From: ZC4RG42 sp003242425
GTDB lineage: Bacteria > Pseudomonadota > Gammaproteobacteria > Burkholderiales > SG8-39
NCBI GenBank assembly: GCA_937907425.1
Contig: CALCIE010000080.1
Coordinates: 1 to 60,634, forward strand
DNA: 60,634 nucleotides
Direction of reading: 5' to 3'
Shown here: piece by piece, positions 9,189 through 20,147 of the stretch
How the letters are laid out: each line of letters starts with the position of its first letter
Position numbering within the stretch: position 1 is the stretch's first letter
Position numbers and translations under genes: made by a program
The notes under the pieces: generated by a model
Database searches by the model: none
Told to the model about the DNA's origin: nothing
The model's input: the letters and a program-made list of their open reading frames with translations, nothing else

Positions 9189-10697
9189 ATGACCGCTGAA
9201 ACTCCCTGGCTCAGCCTAGCGATCTGGATACCGATTCTGTTCGGCGCGGCGATAATGGCCACCGGCTCCGACCGTAACGCGCATATCGCGCGCTGGCTGG
9301 CGCTCATCGGCTCGGTGCTCGGTTTCCTCGTCACCATCCCGCTCTTCACCGGTTTCGATACCGGCACCAGCGCCTTCCAGTTCGTCGAACTGAAGCCCTG
9401 GATCGAGCGCTTCAACATCAACTACCACCTCGGCGTGGACGGCATCTCCATGCTGTTCGTGCTGCTCAACTCCTTCATCACCATCCTGGTGGTGATCGCG
9501 GGGTGGTCGGTGATCGAGAAGCGCGTCTCGCAGTACTACGCGGCCTTCCTGGTGATGTCGGGTCTCATGAACGGCGTGTTCTCTGCGCTCGACGGCATGC
9601 TGTTCTACGTGTTCTTCGAGGCGACCCTGATCCCGATGTACCTGGTGATCGGCGTGTGGGGCGGCCCGAACCGCGTGTACGCGGCCATCAAGTTCTTCCT
9701 CTACACGCTGCTCGGTTCGCTGCTGCTTCTGGTCGGCTTCATCTACCTGTACCTCGAGTCGGGCGGCAGCTTCTCGATCCCCGACTGGTTCCAGGTGCCG
9801 CTGGCGCTGACGCCGCAGATCCTGCTGTTCTTCGCCTTCTTCGCCGCTTTCGCGGTGAAGGTGCCGATGTGGCCGGTGCACACCTGGTTGCCGGACGCGC
9901 ACGTGGAGGCGCCGACCGGCGGCTCGGCTGTGCTGGCGGCCATCATGCTGAAGCTGGGCACCTACGGCTTCATCCGCTTCTCGCTGCCCATCCTGCCGGA
10001 CGCTAGCCGCGAACTGGCCTGGTTCATGATCGCGCTGTCGCTGATCGCTGTGGTCTACATCGGCCTGGTCGCGCTGGTGCAGGCGGACATGAAGAAGCTG
10101 GTGGCGTACTCGTCGATCGCCCACATGGGCTTCGTGACGCTCGGCTTCTTCCTCTTCAACGCCATGGGCGTGGAAGGGGCGCTGGTGCAGTCGCTCTCGC
10201 ACGGTTTCGTCTCGGCGGCGATGTTCTTCTGCATCGGCGTGCTCTATGACCGGATGCATACCCGTCTCATTGCCGACTACGGCGGCGTGGTCAACCGCAT
10301 GCCGAAGTTCGCCGCCTTCATGATGCTGTTCGCGATGGCCAACGCCGGTCTGCCAGCGACCAGCGGCTTCGTCGGCGAATTCATGGTCATCCTGGCCTCG
10401 ATGCAGGAACACTTCTGGATCGCCTTCCTCGCGGCCACTACGCTGATCACCGGCGCGGCGTACACGCTGTGGATGTACAAGCGTGTGATCTTCGGCGAAG
10501 TGGCCAACCAGCACGTCGCGGAGCTGGAAGACCTCAATCCGCGCGAATTCATCGTCCTCGGATTGCTGGCGGTCTTCGTGCTCGGCATCGGCGTCTATCC
10601 GTTCCCGCTCACCGAGGTTATGCACGAGTCCGTGAACAATCTGTTGCAGCACGTGGCGACCGGCAAGCTGGGTGTAACCGTCAGCGCTGCGCCGTAA
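9189..10697 (+). CDS. nuoM: NADH-quinone oxidoreductase subunit M
   Basis: NuoM is the middle-distal antiporter-like subunit of the complex I membrane arm. The 502-residue product has about 14 membrane helices, the conserved glutamate helix FYVFFEATLIPMYLVIG near residue 140, the lysine-containing KVPMWPVHTWLPDAHVEAPT near residues 224-243, and the broken-helix region KKLVAYSSIAHMGFV near residue 302. The length matches the family. It lies 16 bases before nuoN and shares its strand. Confidence 0.96.
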   Translation: MTAETPWLSLAIWIPILFGAAIMATGSDRNAHIARWLALIGSVLGFLVTIPLFTGFDTGTSAFQFVELKPWIERFNINYHLGVDGISMLFVLLNSFITILVVIAGWSVIEKRVSQYYAAFLVMSGLMNGVFSALDGMLFYVFFEATLIPMYLVIGVWGGPNRVYAAIKFFLYTLLGSLLLLVGFIYLYLESGGSFSIPDWFQVPLALTPQILLFFAFFAAFAVKVPMWPVHTWLPDAHVEAPTGGSAVLAAIMLKLGTYGFIRFSLPILPDASRELAWFMIALSLIAVVYIGLVALVQADMKKLVAYSSIAHMGFVTLGFFLFNAMGVEGALVQSLSHGFVSAAMFFCIGVLYDRMHTRLIADYGGVVNRMPKFAAFMMLFAMANAGLPATSGFVGEFMVILASMQEHFWIAFLAATTLITGAAYTLWMYKRVIFGEVANQHVAELEDLNPREFIVLGLLAVFVLGIGVYPFPLTEVMHESVNNLLQHVATGKLGVTVSAAP

Positions 10698-10713
10698 TCC
10701 GGCTTAGAACGAT

Positions 10714-12189
10714 ATGAACAGCACCATGCAATCCTTCATGCCCGCGTATCCGGAGATCTTTCTCCTCGTCATGACGTCGGTGATCCTGCTGGTCGACGTC
10801 TATCTCTCCGAGCGGCACCGTTATGTCACCTATGTGCTCTCGCAGCTCACGCTGCTCGGTTGCGCGCTGATCACCATCGGCCTGGCGCAGGCGGCGAACG
10901 GGGAGACGCTGTTCGCCTTCAACGACATGTTCGTCGGCGACCCGATGGGCGACGTGCTGAAGCTGGTCACCTATCTCGCCGTGTCGGCCTGCTTCGTCTA
11001 TTCGCGTAACTACCTTGCCGACCGCGGCCTGCTGCGCGGCGAGTTCTTCGTGCTCTCGCTGTTCGCGACGCTCGGCATGATGGTGATGATCTCCGCCAAC
11101 CACTTGGTGGCGCTGTACCTCGGCCTGGAGCTGATGTCGCTGTCCCTCTACGCCCTGGTGGCGATGAACCGCGATTCGCGCGTGTCGACCGAGGCGGCGA
11201 TGAAGTACTTCGTGTTGGGTGCGCTCGCCTCGGGCCTGCTGCTCTACGGCATGTCGATGCTCTACGGCGCGACCGGCTCGCTCTACCTGCGCGAGATCGC
11301 GCAGATCATCCTGGCCGGCCAAGCCAACCAGATGGTGCTGGTCTTCGCCCTGGTGTTCGTCGTGGCCGGTGTGGGCTTCAAGCTCGGCGCGGTGCCCTTC
11401 CACATGTGGATTCCCGACGTCTACCACGGCGCGCCGAACGCCATGACGCTGTTCGTCGGTACGGCGCCTAAGCTCGCCGGTTTTGCCATGGCCATCCGGC
11501 TGCTGGTGAGCGGTCTGCTGCCGCTCGCCTTCGACTGGCAGCAGATGCTTGTCATCCTGGCGGTGCTGTCGCTCATCGTCGGCAACGTGGTGGCGATCGC
11601 GCAGACCAACATCAAGCGCATGCTCGGCTACTCGACCATCTCGCACATGGGCTTCGTGCTCCTCGGCCTGCTGGCCGGCGTGGTGGACGGCAACACCTTC
11701 GGCGCCGCCGATGCCTACAGCTCGGCCATGTTCTACGCCGTGGTGTACGTGCTGATGAGCCTGGGCGCCTTCGGTACGGTGCTCCTGCTCTCGCGCGCCG
11801 GCTTCGAGGCCGACAACCTGGACGACTTCAAGGGACTCAACCAGCGCAGCCCGTGGTATGCCTTCATGATGCTGCTCATCATGTTCTCGATGACCGGCAT
11901 CCCGCCGACGGTGGGCTTCTATGCCAAGCTGGCGGTGCTCGAGGCGGTGGTCGCCGCGGGCCACATCTGGCTGGCGGTGCTGGCGGTGATCTGCTCGCTT
12001 ATCGGCGCGTTCTACTACCTGCGCGTGGTGAAGCTGATGTACTTCGACGATCCCGTCGATACCGCGCCGCTCAACCCTGGCTTCGACATGCGCGTGCTGC
12101 TGTCGGCGAACGGTCTCGCGCAACTGGTGCTGGGCGTGCTGCCCGGCCCGCTGATGGCGCTTTGCCTCTACGCGATCGAAGCGCTCTGA
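10714..12189 (+). CDS. nuoN: NADH-quinone oxidoreductase subunit N
   Basis: NuoN is the third antiporter-like proton-pumping subunit and the last gene of the nuo operon. The 491-residue protein contains LYLGLELMSLSLYALVAM near residue 135, GVGFKLGAVPFHMWIPDVY near residues 219-237, and KRMLGYSTISHMGFVLLG near residue 303, all hallmarks of the family. The ATG at 10714 gives the expected N-terminus; a second ATG lies at codon 5. A rho-independent hairpin follows about 20 bases downstream. Confidence 0.96.
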   Translation: MNSTMQSFMPAYPEIFLLVMTSVILLVDVYLSERHRYVTYVLSQLTLLGCALITIGLAQAANGETLFAFNDMFVGDPMGDVLKLVTYLAVSACFVYSRNYLADRGLLRGEFFVLSLFATLGMMVMISANHLVALYLGLELMSLSLYALVAMNRDSRVSTEAAMKYFVLGALASGLLLYGMSMLYGATGSLYLREIAQIILAGQANQMVLVFALVFVVAGVGFKLGAVPFHMWIPDVYHGAPNAMTLFVGTAPKLAGFAMAIRLLVSGLLPLAFDWQQMLVILAVLSLIVGNVVAIAQTNIKRMLGYSTISHMGFVLLGLLAGVVDGNTFGAADAYSSAMFYAVVYVLMSLGAFGTVLLLSRAGFEADNLDDFKGLNQRSPWYAFMMLLIMFSMTGIPPTVGFYAKLAVLEAVVAAGHIWLAVLAVICSLIGAFYYLRVVKLMYFDDPVDTAPLNPGFDMRVLLSANGLAQLVLGVLPGPLMALCLYAIEAL

Positions 12190-12208
12190 GCGACGGAATA
12201 CGCGCGGC

Positions 12209-12245
12209 ATGCCGGTTGCTCGACCTGAGCGGCCGGCATTTTTTC
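12209..12245 (+). terminator. Intrinsic terminator of the nuo operon
   Basis: A 7-bp perfect stem (ATGCCGG at 12209-12215 and CCGGCAT at 12233-12239) is followed at once by TTTTTC. It begins about 20 bases after the nuoN stop, so it should end the nuo transcript. The NUDIX start at 12260 is close enough that some read-through is possible. Confidence 0.75.
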
Positions 12246-12259
12246 TTGGGGACTGAGGC

Positions 12260-12832
12260 TTGAAGGAGCTGGACCTCACCGAACATCGGCTCGACAGCGA
12301 AGTCGTTTACGACGGCACGCTGCTGCACGTGCGGCGCGACAGAGTGCGCCTGCCCGACGGAAAGGAGGCCGCGCGGGAGTACGTCGTGCATCCGGGCGCG
12401 GTGGCGATCCTGCCGATGTTCGATGACGGCACGCTGCTCCTGGAACGGCAGTACCGCTATCCGCTCGGACGCGTGCTGATCGAGATTCCCGCGGGCAAGA
12501 TCGACCCCGGCGAGACCACTGCCGAAACCGCCCGGCGCGAGCTCTACGAGGAAACAGGCTATCACGCCGAACGCTGGGCGCGCCTCACCACCATCCATCC
12601 GCTCTGCGCCTACTCCAACGAATACATCGAACTGTGGCTCGCGCAGGGCTTGCGCGACAGCGGGGCGCGCAACCTCGACGAAGGCGAATTTCTCGAGACC
12701 TTCAGGCTGCCTCATGCGCAGGCGCTGGAATGGGTACGCGAGGGCAGGATTTCCGACGTCAAGACCATCATCGCCATCCAGTGGGCCGAAAAAATCCTCT
12801 CCGGCCAATGGCCGGTCACACAACGGCCCTGA
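12260..12832 (+). CDS. NUDIX hydrolase, ADP-ribose pyrophosphatase type
   Basis: The 190-residue product resembles the NudF/YffH-like ADP-ribose pyrophosphatases, which cleave ADP-ribose to AMP and ribose 5-phosphate. The Nudix box (G-x5-E-x7-R-E-x2-E-E-x-G) is intact at residues 79-101, within GKIDPGETT and RRELYEETGY. The N-terminal beta-rich part (LLHVRRDRVRLPDG, VVHPGAVAILP) is the usual dimerisation region. The start is TTG at 12260, since the next in-frame ATG would remove the conserved N-terminal 50 residues. A NUDIX gene in this place after nuoN fits a role in NAD-related housekeeping, but that link is inference. Confidence 0.9.
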   Translation: MKELDLTEHRLDSEVVYDGTLLHVRRDRVRLPDGKEAAREYVVHPGAVAILPMFDDGTLLLERQYRYPLGRVLIEIPAGKIDPGETTAETARRELYEETGYHAERWARLTTIHPLCAYSNEYIELWLAQGLRDSGARNLDEGEFLETFRLPHAQALEWVREGRISDVKTIIAIQWAEKILSGQWPVTQRP

Positions 12833-12954
12833 CGTTTCCTCCAGGCATCCGTTCCGCTCCTTACGCGCGTACACGAGCGACGTCATAGTGCACGGGACGC
12901 TTCGCGCGCCTCTGCGGCGTCGTGGCGAGCGGCATTCGGATCGTGCGGACGCGC

Positions 12955-12984
12955 ACAAAAAACCCGCCCTCGACGGGGCGGGTT
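12955..12984 (-). terminator. Intrinsic terminator of the degP-type gene
   Basis: Read on the minus strand, the 8-bp stem AACCCGCC/GGCGGGTT (12977-12984 and 12961-12968) is followed by a run of T (complement of 12957-12962). It lies about 20 bases past the protease stop codon. The 170-base convergent gap from 12833 holds nothing else I can recognise. Confidence 0.8.
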
Positions 12985-13004
12985 CGGCGCAAGCCGCGCG
13001 CCCT

Positions 13005-14426
13005 TCACTTGAGCGTGATGGGCACGTAGATCCGCGAGTTCTCGCGCAGGACCAGTACCGCCACCACGCCTTTGGCCTTGGCGGTCAGTTTGGCGAGGTC
13101 CTCGGGCGAGTTCACCGGCGCGTTGTTGAAGGCGAGGATGACGTCGCCCTGGCGCAGGCCCGCCGAGGCGGCCGGACCGGGGCCGATGCGTTCGATCACC
13201 ACGCCGCCGTCCACTTTCGCCTGTTTGCGTTCCTCGGGGGTGAGGGCGCGCACGGCGATGCCGAGTTTGCCGCCCGGGGCGCTCGGCGTTTCAGGGCTCG
13301 CGGTTTGGTCGTCGTCGGGCATGCGGGCGACCGTGACTTTGATGTTCAGCTTTTCGCCGTTGCGCCACACTTCCATGGGAATGGTCTCGCCCGGGCGCGT
13401 TTCGCCCACGATGCGCGGCAGGTCGGCGGATTCCTCGATCGCGCGGCCGCTGGCCGAAAGGATGATGTCGCCGGGTTTGACGCCGGCTTTTTCGGCCGGG
13501 CTGCCGGCTTCCACCGAGCTCACCAGCGCGCCGCGCGGCCGGTCGAGCCCGAAGGATTCGGCCAGCTCGCGGTTGACGCTCTGGATGGTGACGCCCATGC
13601 GGCCGCGCTCCACCTTGCCGTACTTGCGCAGATCGTCGGCGACCTTCATCGCCACGTCGATGGGAATGGAGAACGACAGCCCCATGTAGCCGCCGGTGCG
13701 GCTGTAGATCTGGGAGTTGATGCCGACCACCTCGCCGTTCATGGTGAACAGCGGGCCGCCCGAGTTGCCGGGGTTGATCGCCACGTCGGTCTGGATGAAA
13801 GGCACGTAGCTGCCGTCCGGCAGCGAGCGGCTCTTGGCGCTGACGATGCCTGCGGTGACGCTGTTCTCCAGGCCGAAGGGGGAACCGATCGCGGCGACCC
13901 ATTCGCCGACGCGGAGCTTGTCCGGATCGCCGATCTTCACCACCGGCAGGTTGGTGGCGTCCACCTTGAGCAGCGCCACGTCGGTGCGCATGTCGCTGCC
14001 GATCACCTTGGCCTTGAATTCACGCTTGTCGGTGAGTTTCACCGTGACTTCACTGGCGTCGGCCACGACGTGGGCGTTGGTCAGGATGTAGCCGTCGGAG
14101 CTGATGATGAAGCCCGAGCCCATGCTCTGGCGCGGCGGCGTCTGGATTTCCGGGATCGGGATCTGGAAGCGGCGGAAGAACTCGTACATCGGATCGCCCG
14201 GCCGGAAGGGCAACTGCTCGGCGCTCTGCCGACGGCGCTGGGTGACCGTGATGTTGACGACGGCCGGTCCCTGGGTTTCGACGAGGTAGGAGAAATCGGG
14301 CAGACCCCGGCTGGTGGTCGCCTCCGGCGCGGCATGGGCCACGCCCACACCGCCCATATGGCTGCCGAGCGCTCCGGCCCCGAGCGTCGCGGCGAGGGCG
14401 ATCGCCAGCGTCTTGTTCTTCAGCAT
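13005..14426 (-). CDS. degP: Periplasmic serine protease, DegP/Do (MucD) family
   Basis: This S1C-family protease/chaperone degrades misfolded envelope proteins in the periplasm. An N-terminal hydrophobic signal sequence ends near AHA|APE at about residue 33. The catalytic triad is complete: His120 in LTNAHVV, Asp150 in RTDVALLKVD and Ser223 in PGNSGGPLF (numbering includes one residue upstream of the ATG). Two PDZ domains follow, at roughly residues 275-365 and 385-473. I choose the ATG at 14426 because AGGAGGG sits six bases upstream; a TTG one codon earlier is too close. It stands alone and is divergent from greB. The mucD-like name would fit equally well. Confidence 0.92.
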   Translation of the reverse strand: MLKNKTLAIALAATLGAGALGSHMGGVGVAHAAPEATTSRGLPDFSYLVETQGPAVVNITVTQRRRQSAEQLPFRPGDPMYEFFRRFQIPIPEIQTPPRQSMGSGFIISSDGYILTNAHVVADASEVTVKLTDKREFKAKVIGSDMRTDVALLKVDATNLPVVKIGDPDKLRVGEWVAAIGSPFGLENSVTAGIVSAKSRSLPDGSYVPFIQTDVAINPGNSGGPLFTMNGEVVGINSQIYSRTGGYMGLSFSIPIDVAMKVADDLRKYGKVERGRMGVTIQSVNRELAESFGLDRPRGALVSSVEAGSPAEKAGVKPGDIILSASGRAIEESADLPRIVGETRPGETIPMEVWRNGEKLNIKVTVARMPDDDQTASPETPSAPGGKLGIAVRALTPEERKQAKVDGGVVIERIGPGPAASAGLRQGDVILAFNNAPVNSPEDLAKLTAKAKGVVAVLVLRENSRIYVPITLK

Positions 14427-14520
14427 CAATTCCCTCCTAGCGTTTCGAACGTACAGCTTTGGCAGACGTCCAAGCGAAGTGGTTCCGGCCGTCCGGTGCT
14501 TTTCGCGGCGGCGAGAGCGC

Positions 14521-14526
14521 TATCAT
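14521..14526 (+). promoter_or_regulatory. Possible -10 element for greB
   Basis: TATCAT lies 11 bases before the greB ATG, in an otherwise GC-rich 111-base divergent region. I see no convincing -35 element 16-18 bases upstream. If used, the leader would be only a few bases long. Confidence 0.3.
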
Positions 14527-14537
14527 ATTCCACCGCT

Positions 14538-15101
14538 ATGAGCAAAGCCTTCACCAAAGAAATCGACGGCGCCGACGACGACCTCGACCTCGCCCCGGAA
14601 GCCGAGGACGAGGCGCTGCCGACCGGGAAGAACTACATCACCCCGGCGGGCTACAAGCGGCTCAAGGACGAGTTCACCCAGCTGTGGGAGGTCGAACGCC
14701 CCAAGCTGGTCGAGACCATCGCCTGGGCCGCGAGCAACGGAGACCGGTCCGAGAACGGCGACTACATCTACGGCAAACGGCGCCTGCGCGAGATCGACCG
14801 GCGCATCCGCTTCCTGTCCAAGCGGCTGGAGCTCGCCGAAATCGTGGACAACACCGGCAAGGACCACGACCGCGTCTATTTCGGCGCTACCGTCACCTAT
14901 GCCGATCGCGACGGCAACGAGCGCACCGTCAGCATCGTCGGCGTCGATGAGGCCGACCCGGCGCGCGGCCGCGTGTCCTGGATCTCGCCCATCGCCAAGG
15001 CGCTGCTCCGGGCGCGCGAAGGCGACCGGGTGCTGCTCCGTACCCCTGCCGGGGTCGAGGAGCTCGACGTCCTCGAAATCCGCTACGACGAGCTCGCCTG
15101 A
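14538..15101 (+). CDS. greB: Transcription elongation factor GreB
   Basis: GreB rescues backtracked RNA polymerase by stimulating transcript cleavage. The 187-residue product has the N-terminal coiled coil with the acidic tip region SNGDRSENGDYIYGKRRL near residues 67-84, and a C-terminal FKBP-like domain ending in EELDVLEIRYDEL. Helix content and the Y-x-YGKR element match GreB rather than GreA. About 30 acidic N-terminal residues precede the coiled coil, longer than in E. coli. The ATG at 14538 is the natural start; the frame is open far upstream only because of high GC. Confidence 0.94.
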   Translation: MSKAFTKEIDGADDDLDLAPEAEDEALPTGKNYITPAGYKRLKDEFTQLWEVERPKLVETIAWAASNGDRSENGDYIYGKRRLREIDRRIRFLSKRLELAEIVDNTGKDHDRVYFGATVTYADRDGNERTVSIVGVDEADPARGRVSWISPIAKALLRAREGDRVLLRTPAGVEELDVLEIRYDELA

Positions 15102-15110
15102 GGCCGGCGG

Positions 15111-17891
15111 CTAGCGCGCCGCCGCCTTGTCCGGCTGCCCGGCCGGGGCGGCGAAGTCGCCCGCCTTGACGATGGTCAGCCGGTTCAGGTCGAAGTGCCG
15201 GCGCAGCGCCGCCTGCACCTCGGCCGGCGTGAGCGCGGCGATGCGCGCCTCCAGCGCCTTGTCCCATTCGAAGGTCCGGCCCACGTAGGCGTACTTCGCC
15301 AGGCGGCCGGCGAGGCTCGTGTCGGCGTTGCGGGCGATGTGCCGCGCCTGCAGCAGCGCCTGGCGGCCGTCCTCGAATTCCTGCTTGTCGAAACCTTCCT
15401 CGAGCACACGGCGCAGCTCCTCGCGGATCGCCGCCTCGACCCGTTCGGCGTTCTGGGGCGCATAGATCGCGTAGACGTTGAAAACCGCCAGGGGATCGAG
15501 CGAATCGGCCCGCAGCCAGGCGCCGGTGCTGTACGACAGGCCCTCCCGCTCGCGCACGCGGCGCGGCAGGCGCGCGTCCGAATTGCCGCCGATCAGCCAG
15601 GCGCCGAGCAGCAGTGCGGGGAAGTCGGCATGGGTGTCGTTCAGCGGCAGGTTGAAGCCGCCCCGCAGCACGGCATTGGCCTTGTCGGGGGTTTGCAGCC
15701 GTTCGACGAGCGCGCCCGCATCGTGATAGACGCTTGCCACCCGTTCGTAAGGTTCCGGGGTCCTCCAGTCGCCGAACAGCTCGCGCACCTGCTGCGCGAG
15801 CGCCTCGGGGTCGAAGTCGCCGACCACCGCGATCTCGGCGTGCGAAGCGCCGACCATCGCATGGCAGCGCCGCACGTCGTCGAGGGTGACGGCCTGGATT
15901 TGCCGCGCGCGCTCGTCGAAGGTGGGCGTGTAGTGCCAGTGCGACGGCGGATAGGGGTTGAGATGGCGGTTGAGCGTCAGGACGGCGAGTGCGGAGGGGT
16001 CGTTGCGCTGGGCGTCGATGCCCGTCAGCAGCTCGCGCTTGACCAGCTCGAACTCCTCCTGCGGGAAGGAAGGTTCGCGCAGCATTTCCGCCACCAGCGC
16101 GAGCGCCCCCGGCAGATTGGCGCGGATGGTGTTGATGGACGCGCTTTCCAGGCCCACGCTCACCGTGGCGCGCAGGCGCTCCAGTTCGTCGTTGAGTTCG
16201 GCGCGCGTGCGCTTTCGCGTGCCGCGCGAAAGCATGGCGCTGGCGATGGAGCAGGCAGCCCGGCGGTTGGCGAGCGTTTCGGGCGTGCCCCAGTGCAGGT
16301 CCATCTGCAGGGTCACGGTGTTGCCGCGCGTCTTCTTCGGCAGCATCACGAGCTCGATGCCGGGCTCGATCTTGCGGCGGACGAGCCGCGCCTCGATGTT
16401 GTCCGGCGTGGGGTCGAAGACTTCACCCAGCACGATCTCGGTGTCGGCCTGGAAATCCCCGAGCAGGGTCTCTATGTCCGGCCGCTGAGGAATCGCCACG
16501 CGTTGGGGCTCCCCCGTGGGGTAGAACAGTCCCACGGTCCGGTTGGCCGGGCGCAGATACGCCAGCGCGACGCGCTGTACGTCCTCGCGCGTGACCTTCG
16601 CCAGCCGATCGCGGTACCAGAACAGGAGCCGCCAGTCGCCGATCGCCTCGAATTCCGACAGGGTCAGCGCCAGTTTGCGCGTGTTGGTGAGCAGCATCTC
16701 GACGTCGTTCTGCAGCTTCAGGCGCGCGCGCTCGACTTCCTCGTCGGTCACCGGCTGCTCGGCGAAGCCTTCCACCACGCGCAGCAGTGCGTCGCGCGCC
16801 GCGGAGAGCGAACCTTCCTTGCGCACGCTGGCGCCGAAGTACACCGAGCCCGCTTCGCGAAGCTGGCGGTTATAGCCGTAAGTGAAGGTCGCCAGGCCGG
16901 TCTCCACCAGCGCCTTGTGCAGGCGGCCGCTGGGCCTGTCGACCAGCAGCTCCGTGAGCACGTCCACCGGCACGTAGTCCGGATGCGAGCCGGGCGGGAT
17001 GTGGTAGAGCGCGCCCACCATCTGCACGTCGCCCACGCGTTTGAGGATCACTTCGCGCTCGCCGTCCTGCGGCGGCTCCTCGGTGTAGGTCTGCGGCACC
17101 GGCTCCTTGGGACGCGGGATGCGGCCGAAGGTGTCGGCGATCTTGCGCAGGGCGCGTGCCTCGTCGAAGCGCCCCGCGACGATCAGCACCGCGTTGTCGG
17201 GGCGGTAGTAGCGCTTGTAGAACGCGCGCAGCCGCTCGATCGGCACGTTCTCGATGTCGCTGCGGGTGCCGATCACCGTGCGGCCGTAGTTGTGCCACAT
17301 GTAGGCGGCGGCGCTGATGCGCTCGTTGAGCAGCGTCGCGGGATTGTTTTCGCCGGCCTCGAATTCGTTGCGCACCACGGTCATTTCGCTCGCCAGATCC
17401 TCGGCCGAGACGCGCGCGTTGACCATGCGGTCGGCCTCCAGATCGAGCATCACCTCGAGGGTTTTCTCGTTGGCGGGGAAGGTCTCGTAGTAATTGGTAC
17501 GGTCGAAGGAGGTGGTGCCGTTGAAATCGGCGCCGTGCTTGATCAGCGTGCCCTTGGGATTGGGATAGCGCTTCGTGCCCTTGAACAGCAGGTGTTCGAG
17601 CAGATGGGCCATGCCGCGCTCGCCGTAGCCCTCGTGCCGCGAACCGACCAGATAGGTGATGTTGACCGTGATCTGGTCCTGCGCCGGGTCGGGCATGAGC
17701 AGCACCTTGAGGCCGTTGGCGAGCCGGTATTCGTTGATGCCCGCTAGCGCGGGCCCGCGTTCGACGCCGGGCGGCAGCGCGTTGCTTTTCGTGGCCGTTT
17801 CCGAGCCGGCGGGCGCGGCGTAGGCAAGCGGCCAGGCGTACAGGCCGGCGCATAGCAGCGCCGCGAACGCGACCATCCATCGTCGAAGCAT
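15111..17891 (-). CDS. Tandem M16-family zinc metalloprotease (PqqL/insulinase type)
   Basis: The 926-residue protein fuses two M16 units. A signal sequence covers about residues 1-26, so it is periplasmic. The first unit (about residues 50-480) has the inverted zinc motif H-x-x-E-H at His96-Leu-Leu-Glu99-His100, and a downstream acidic NEFEAGEN segment that should give the third ligand. The second unit (about residues 500-920) lacks H-x-x-E-H at the matching place and would be the structural half that closes the clamshell. A ribosome binding site AAGGA lies six bases before the ATG. It converges on greB with only nine bases between stops. Substrate unknown. Confidence 0.9.
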   Translation of the reverse strand: MLRRWMVAFAALLCAGLYAWPLAYAAPAGSETATKSNALPPGVERGPALAGINEYRLANGLKVLLMPDPAQDQITVNITYLVGSRHEGYGERGMAHLLEHLLFKGTKRYPNPKGTLIKHGADFNGTTSFDRTNYYETFPANEKTLEVMLDLEADRMVNARVSAEDLASEMTVVRNEFEAGENNPATLLNERISAAAYMWHNYGRTVIGTRSDIENVPIERLRAFYKRYYRPDNAVLIVAGRFDEARALRKIADTFGRIPRPKEPVPQTYTEEPPQDGEREVILKRVGDVQMVGALYHIPPGSHPDYVPVDVLTELLVDRPSGRLHKALVETGLATFTYGYNRQLREAGSVYFGASVRKEGSLSAARDALLRVVEGFAEQPVTDEEVERARLKLQNDVEMLLTNTRKLALTLSEFEAIGDWRLLFWYRDRLAKVTREDVQRVALAYLRPANRTVGLFYPTGEPQRVAIPQRPDIETLLGDFQADTEIVLGEVFDPTPDNIEARLVRRKIEPGIELVMLPKKTRGNTVTLQMDLHWGTPETLANRRAACSIASAMLSRGTRKRTRAELNDELERLRATVSVGLESASINTIRANLPGALALVAEMLREPSFPQEEFELVKRELLTGIDAQRNDPSALAVLTLNRHLNPYPPSHWHYTPTFDERARQIQAVTLDDVRRCHAMVGASHAEIAVVGDFDPEALAQQVRELFGDWRTPEPYERVASVYHDAGALVERLQTPDKANAVLRGGFNLPLNDTHADFPALLLGAWLIGGNSDARLPRRVREREGLSYSTGAWLRADSLDPLAVFNVYAIYAPQNAERVEAAIREELRRVLEEGFDKQEFEDGRQALLQARHIARNADTSLAGRLAKYAYVGRTFEWDKALEARIAALTPAEVQAALRRHFDLNRLTIVKAGDFAAPAGQPDKAAAR

Positions 17892-17927
17892 GGGATTCCT
17901 TCCGGTGGTGCAGACGGCAAAAGCGCT

Positions 17928-17933
17928 ATTGTA
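17928..17933 (-). promoter_or_regulatory. Possible -10 element for the M16 protease
   Basis: On the minus strand TACAAT lies 36 bases before the protease ATG. A start site about 30 bases upstream of the gene would result. No clear -35 is visible, as with several other promoters in this window. Confidence 0.35.
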
Positions 17934-18034
17934 GGCGGCCGGCGGACCCGGCCGATGGGCAGACTGCGCAGGCGGCCCGGAAGTTCCGCAGCGCCGGGTC
18001 CGCGGCCCCGGTGGCGGGCGCGGCGGGGCAGGGG

Positions 18035-18062
18035 CTTGAATTCGGCGTTGCCGCCGCCATAT
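18035..18062 (+). promoter_or_regulatory. Sigma-32 (RpoH) type heat-shock promoter of htpG
   Basis: CTTGAA at 18035-18040 matches the sigma-32 -35 consensus. It is followed after 15 bases by GCCATAT (18056-18062), one mismatch from CCCATNT. Transcription would start near 18070, leaving about 28 bases of leader with GGAGG inside it. The gene behind it, htpG, is a classic RpoH target, which supports the reading. Confidence 0.65.
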
Positions 18063-18097
18063 AGCGGCCCAATCTGCATACGGAGGAAAGCACGTCC

Positions 18098-20020
<1,923 letters not shown>

Positions 20021-20051
20021 GGAGCCGCCGGCGGCCGGGCGGCAGGGACCG

Positions 20052-20078
20052 GCCGGCAGCGGGCCGGCGAGAACTTTT
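20052..20078 (+). terminator. Weak GC-rich hairpin after htpG
   Basis: GCCGGC (20052-20057) and GCCGGC (20063-20068) form a 6-bp stem with a 5-base loop, 32 bases after the htpG stop. The short T-run (20074-20077) begins five bases beyond the stem, which makes this an imperfect terminator. Confidence 0.35.
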
Positions 20079-20147
20079 ACGTTGAGCGACAAGGGACGCG
20101 GCGCGATACTCGCCCTGATCCGATCCTGCCCGTCCCTCGACCGTCCC

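Noticed and set aside
14454..14486. A sigma-E-like promoter for the degP-type gene (GGAACC and TCTGCC on the minus strand)
   Set aside because: The spacing is about two bases short and the -10 matches poorly. The role of the gene makes it tempting, but the site is not convincing.
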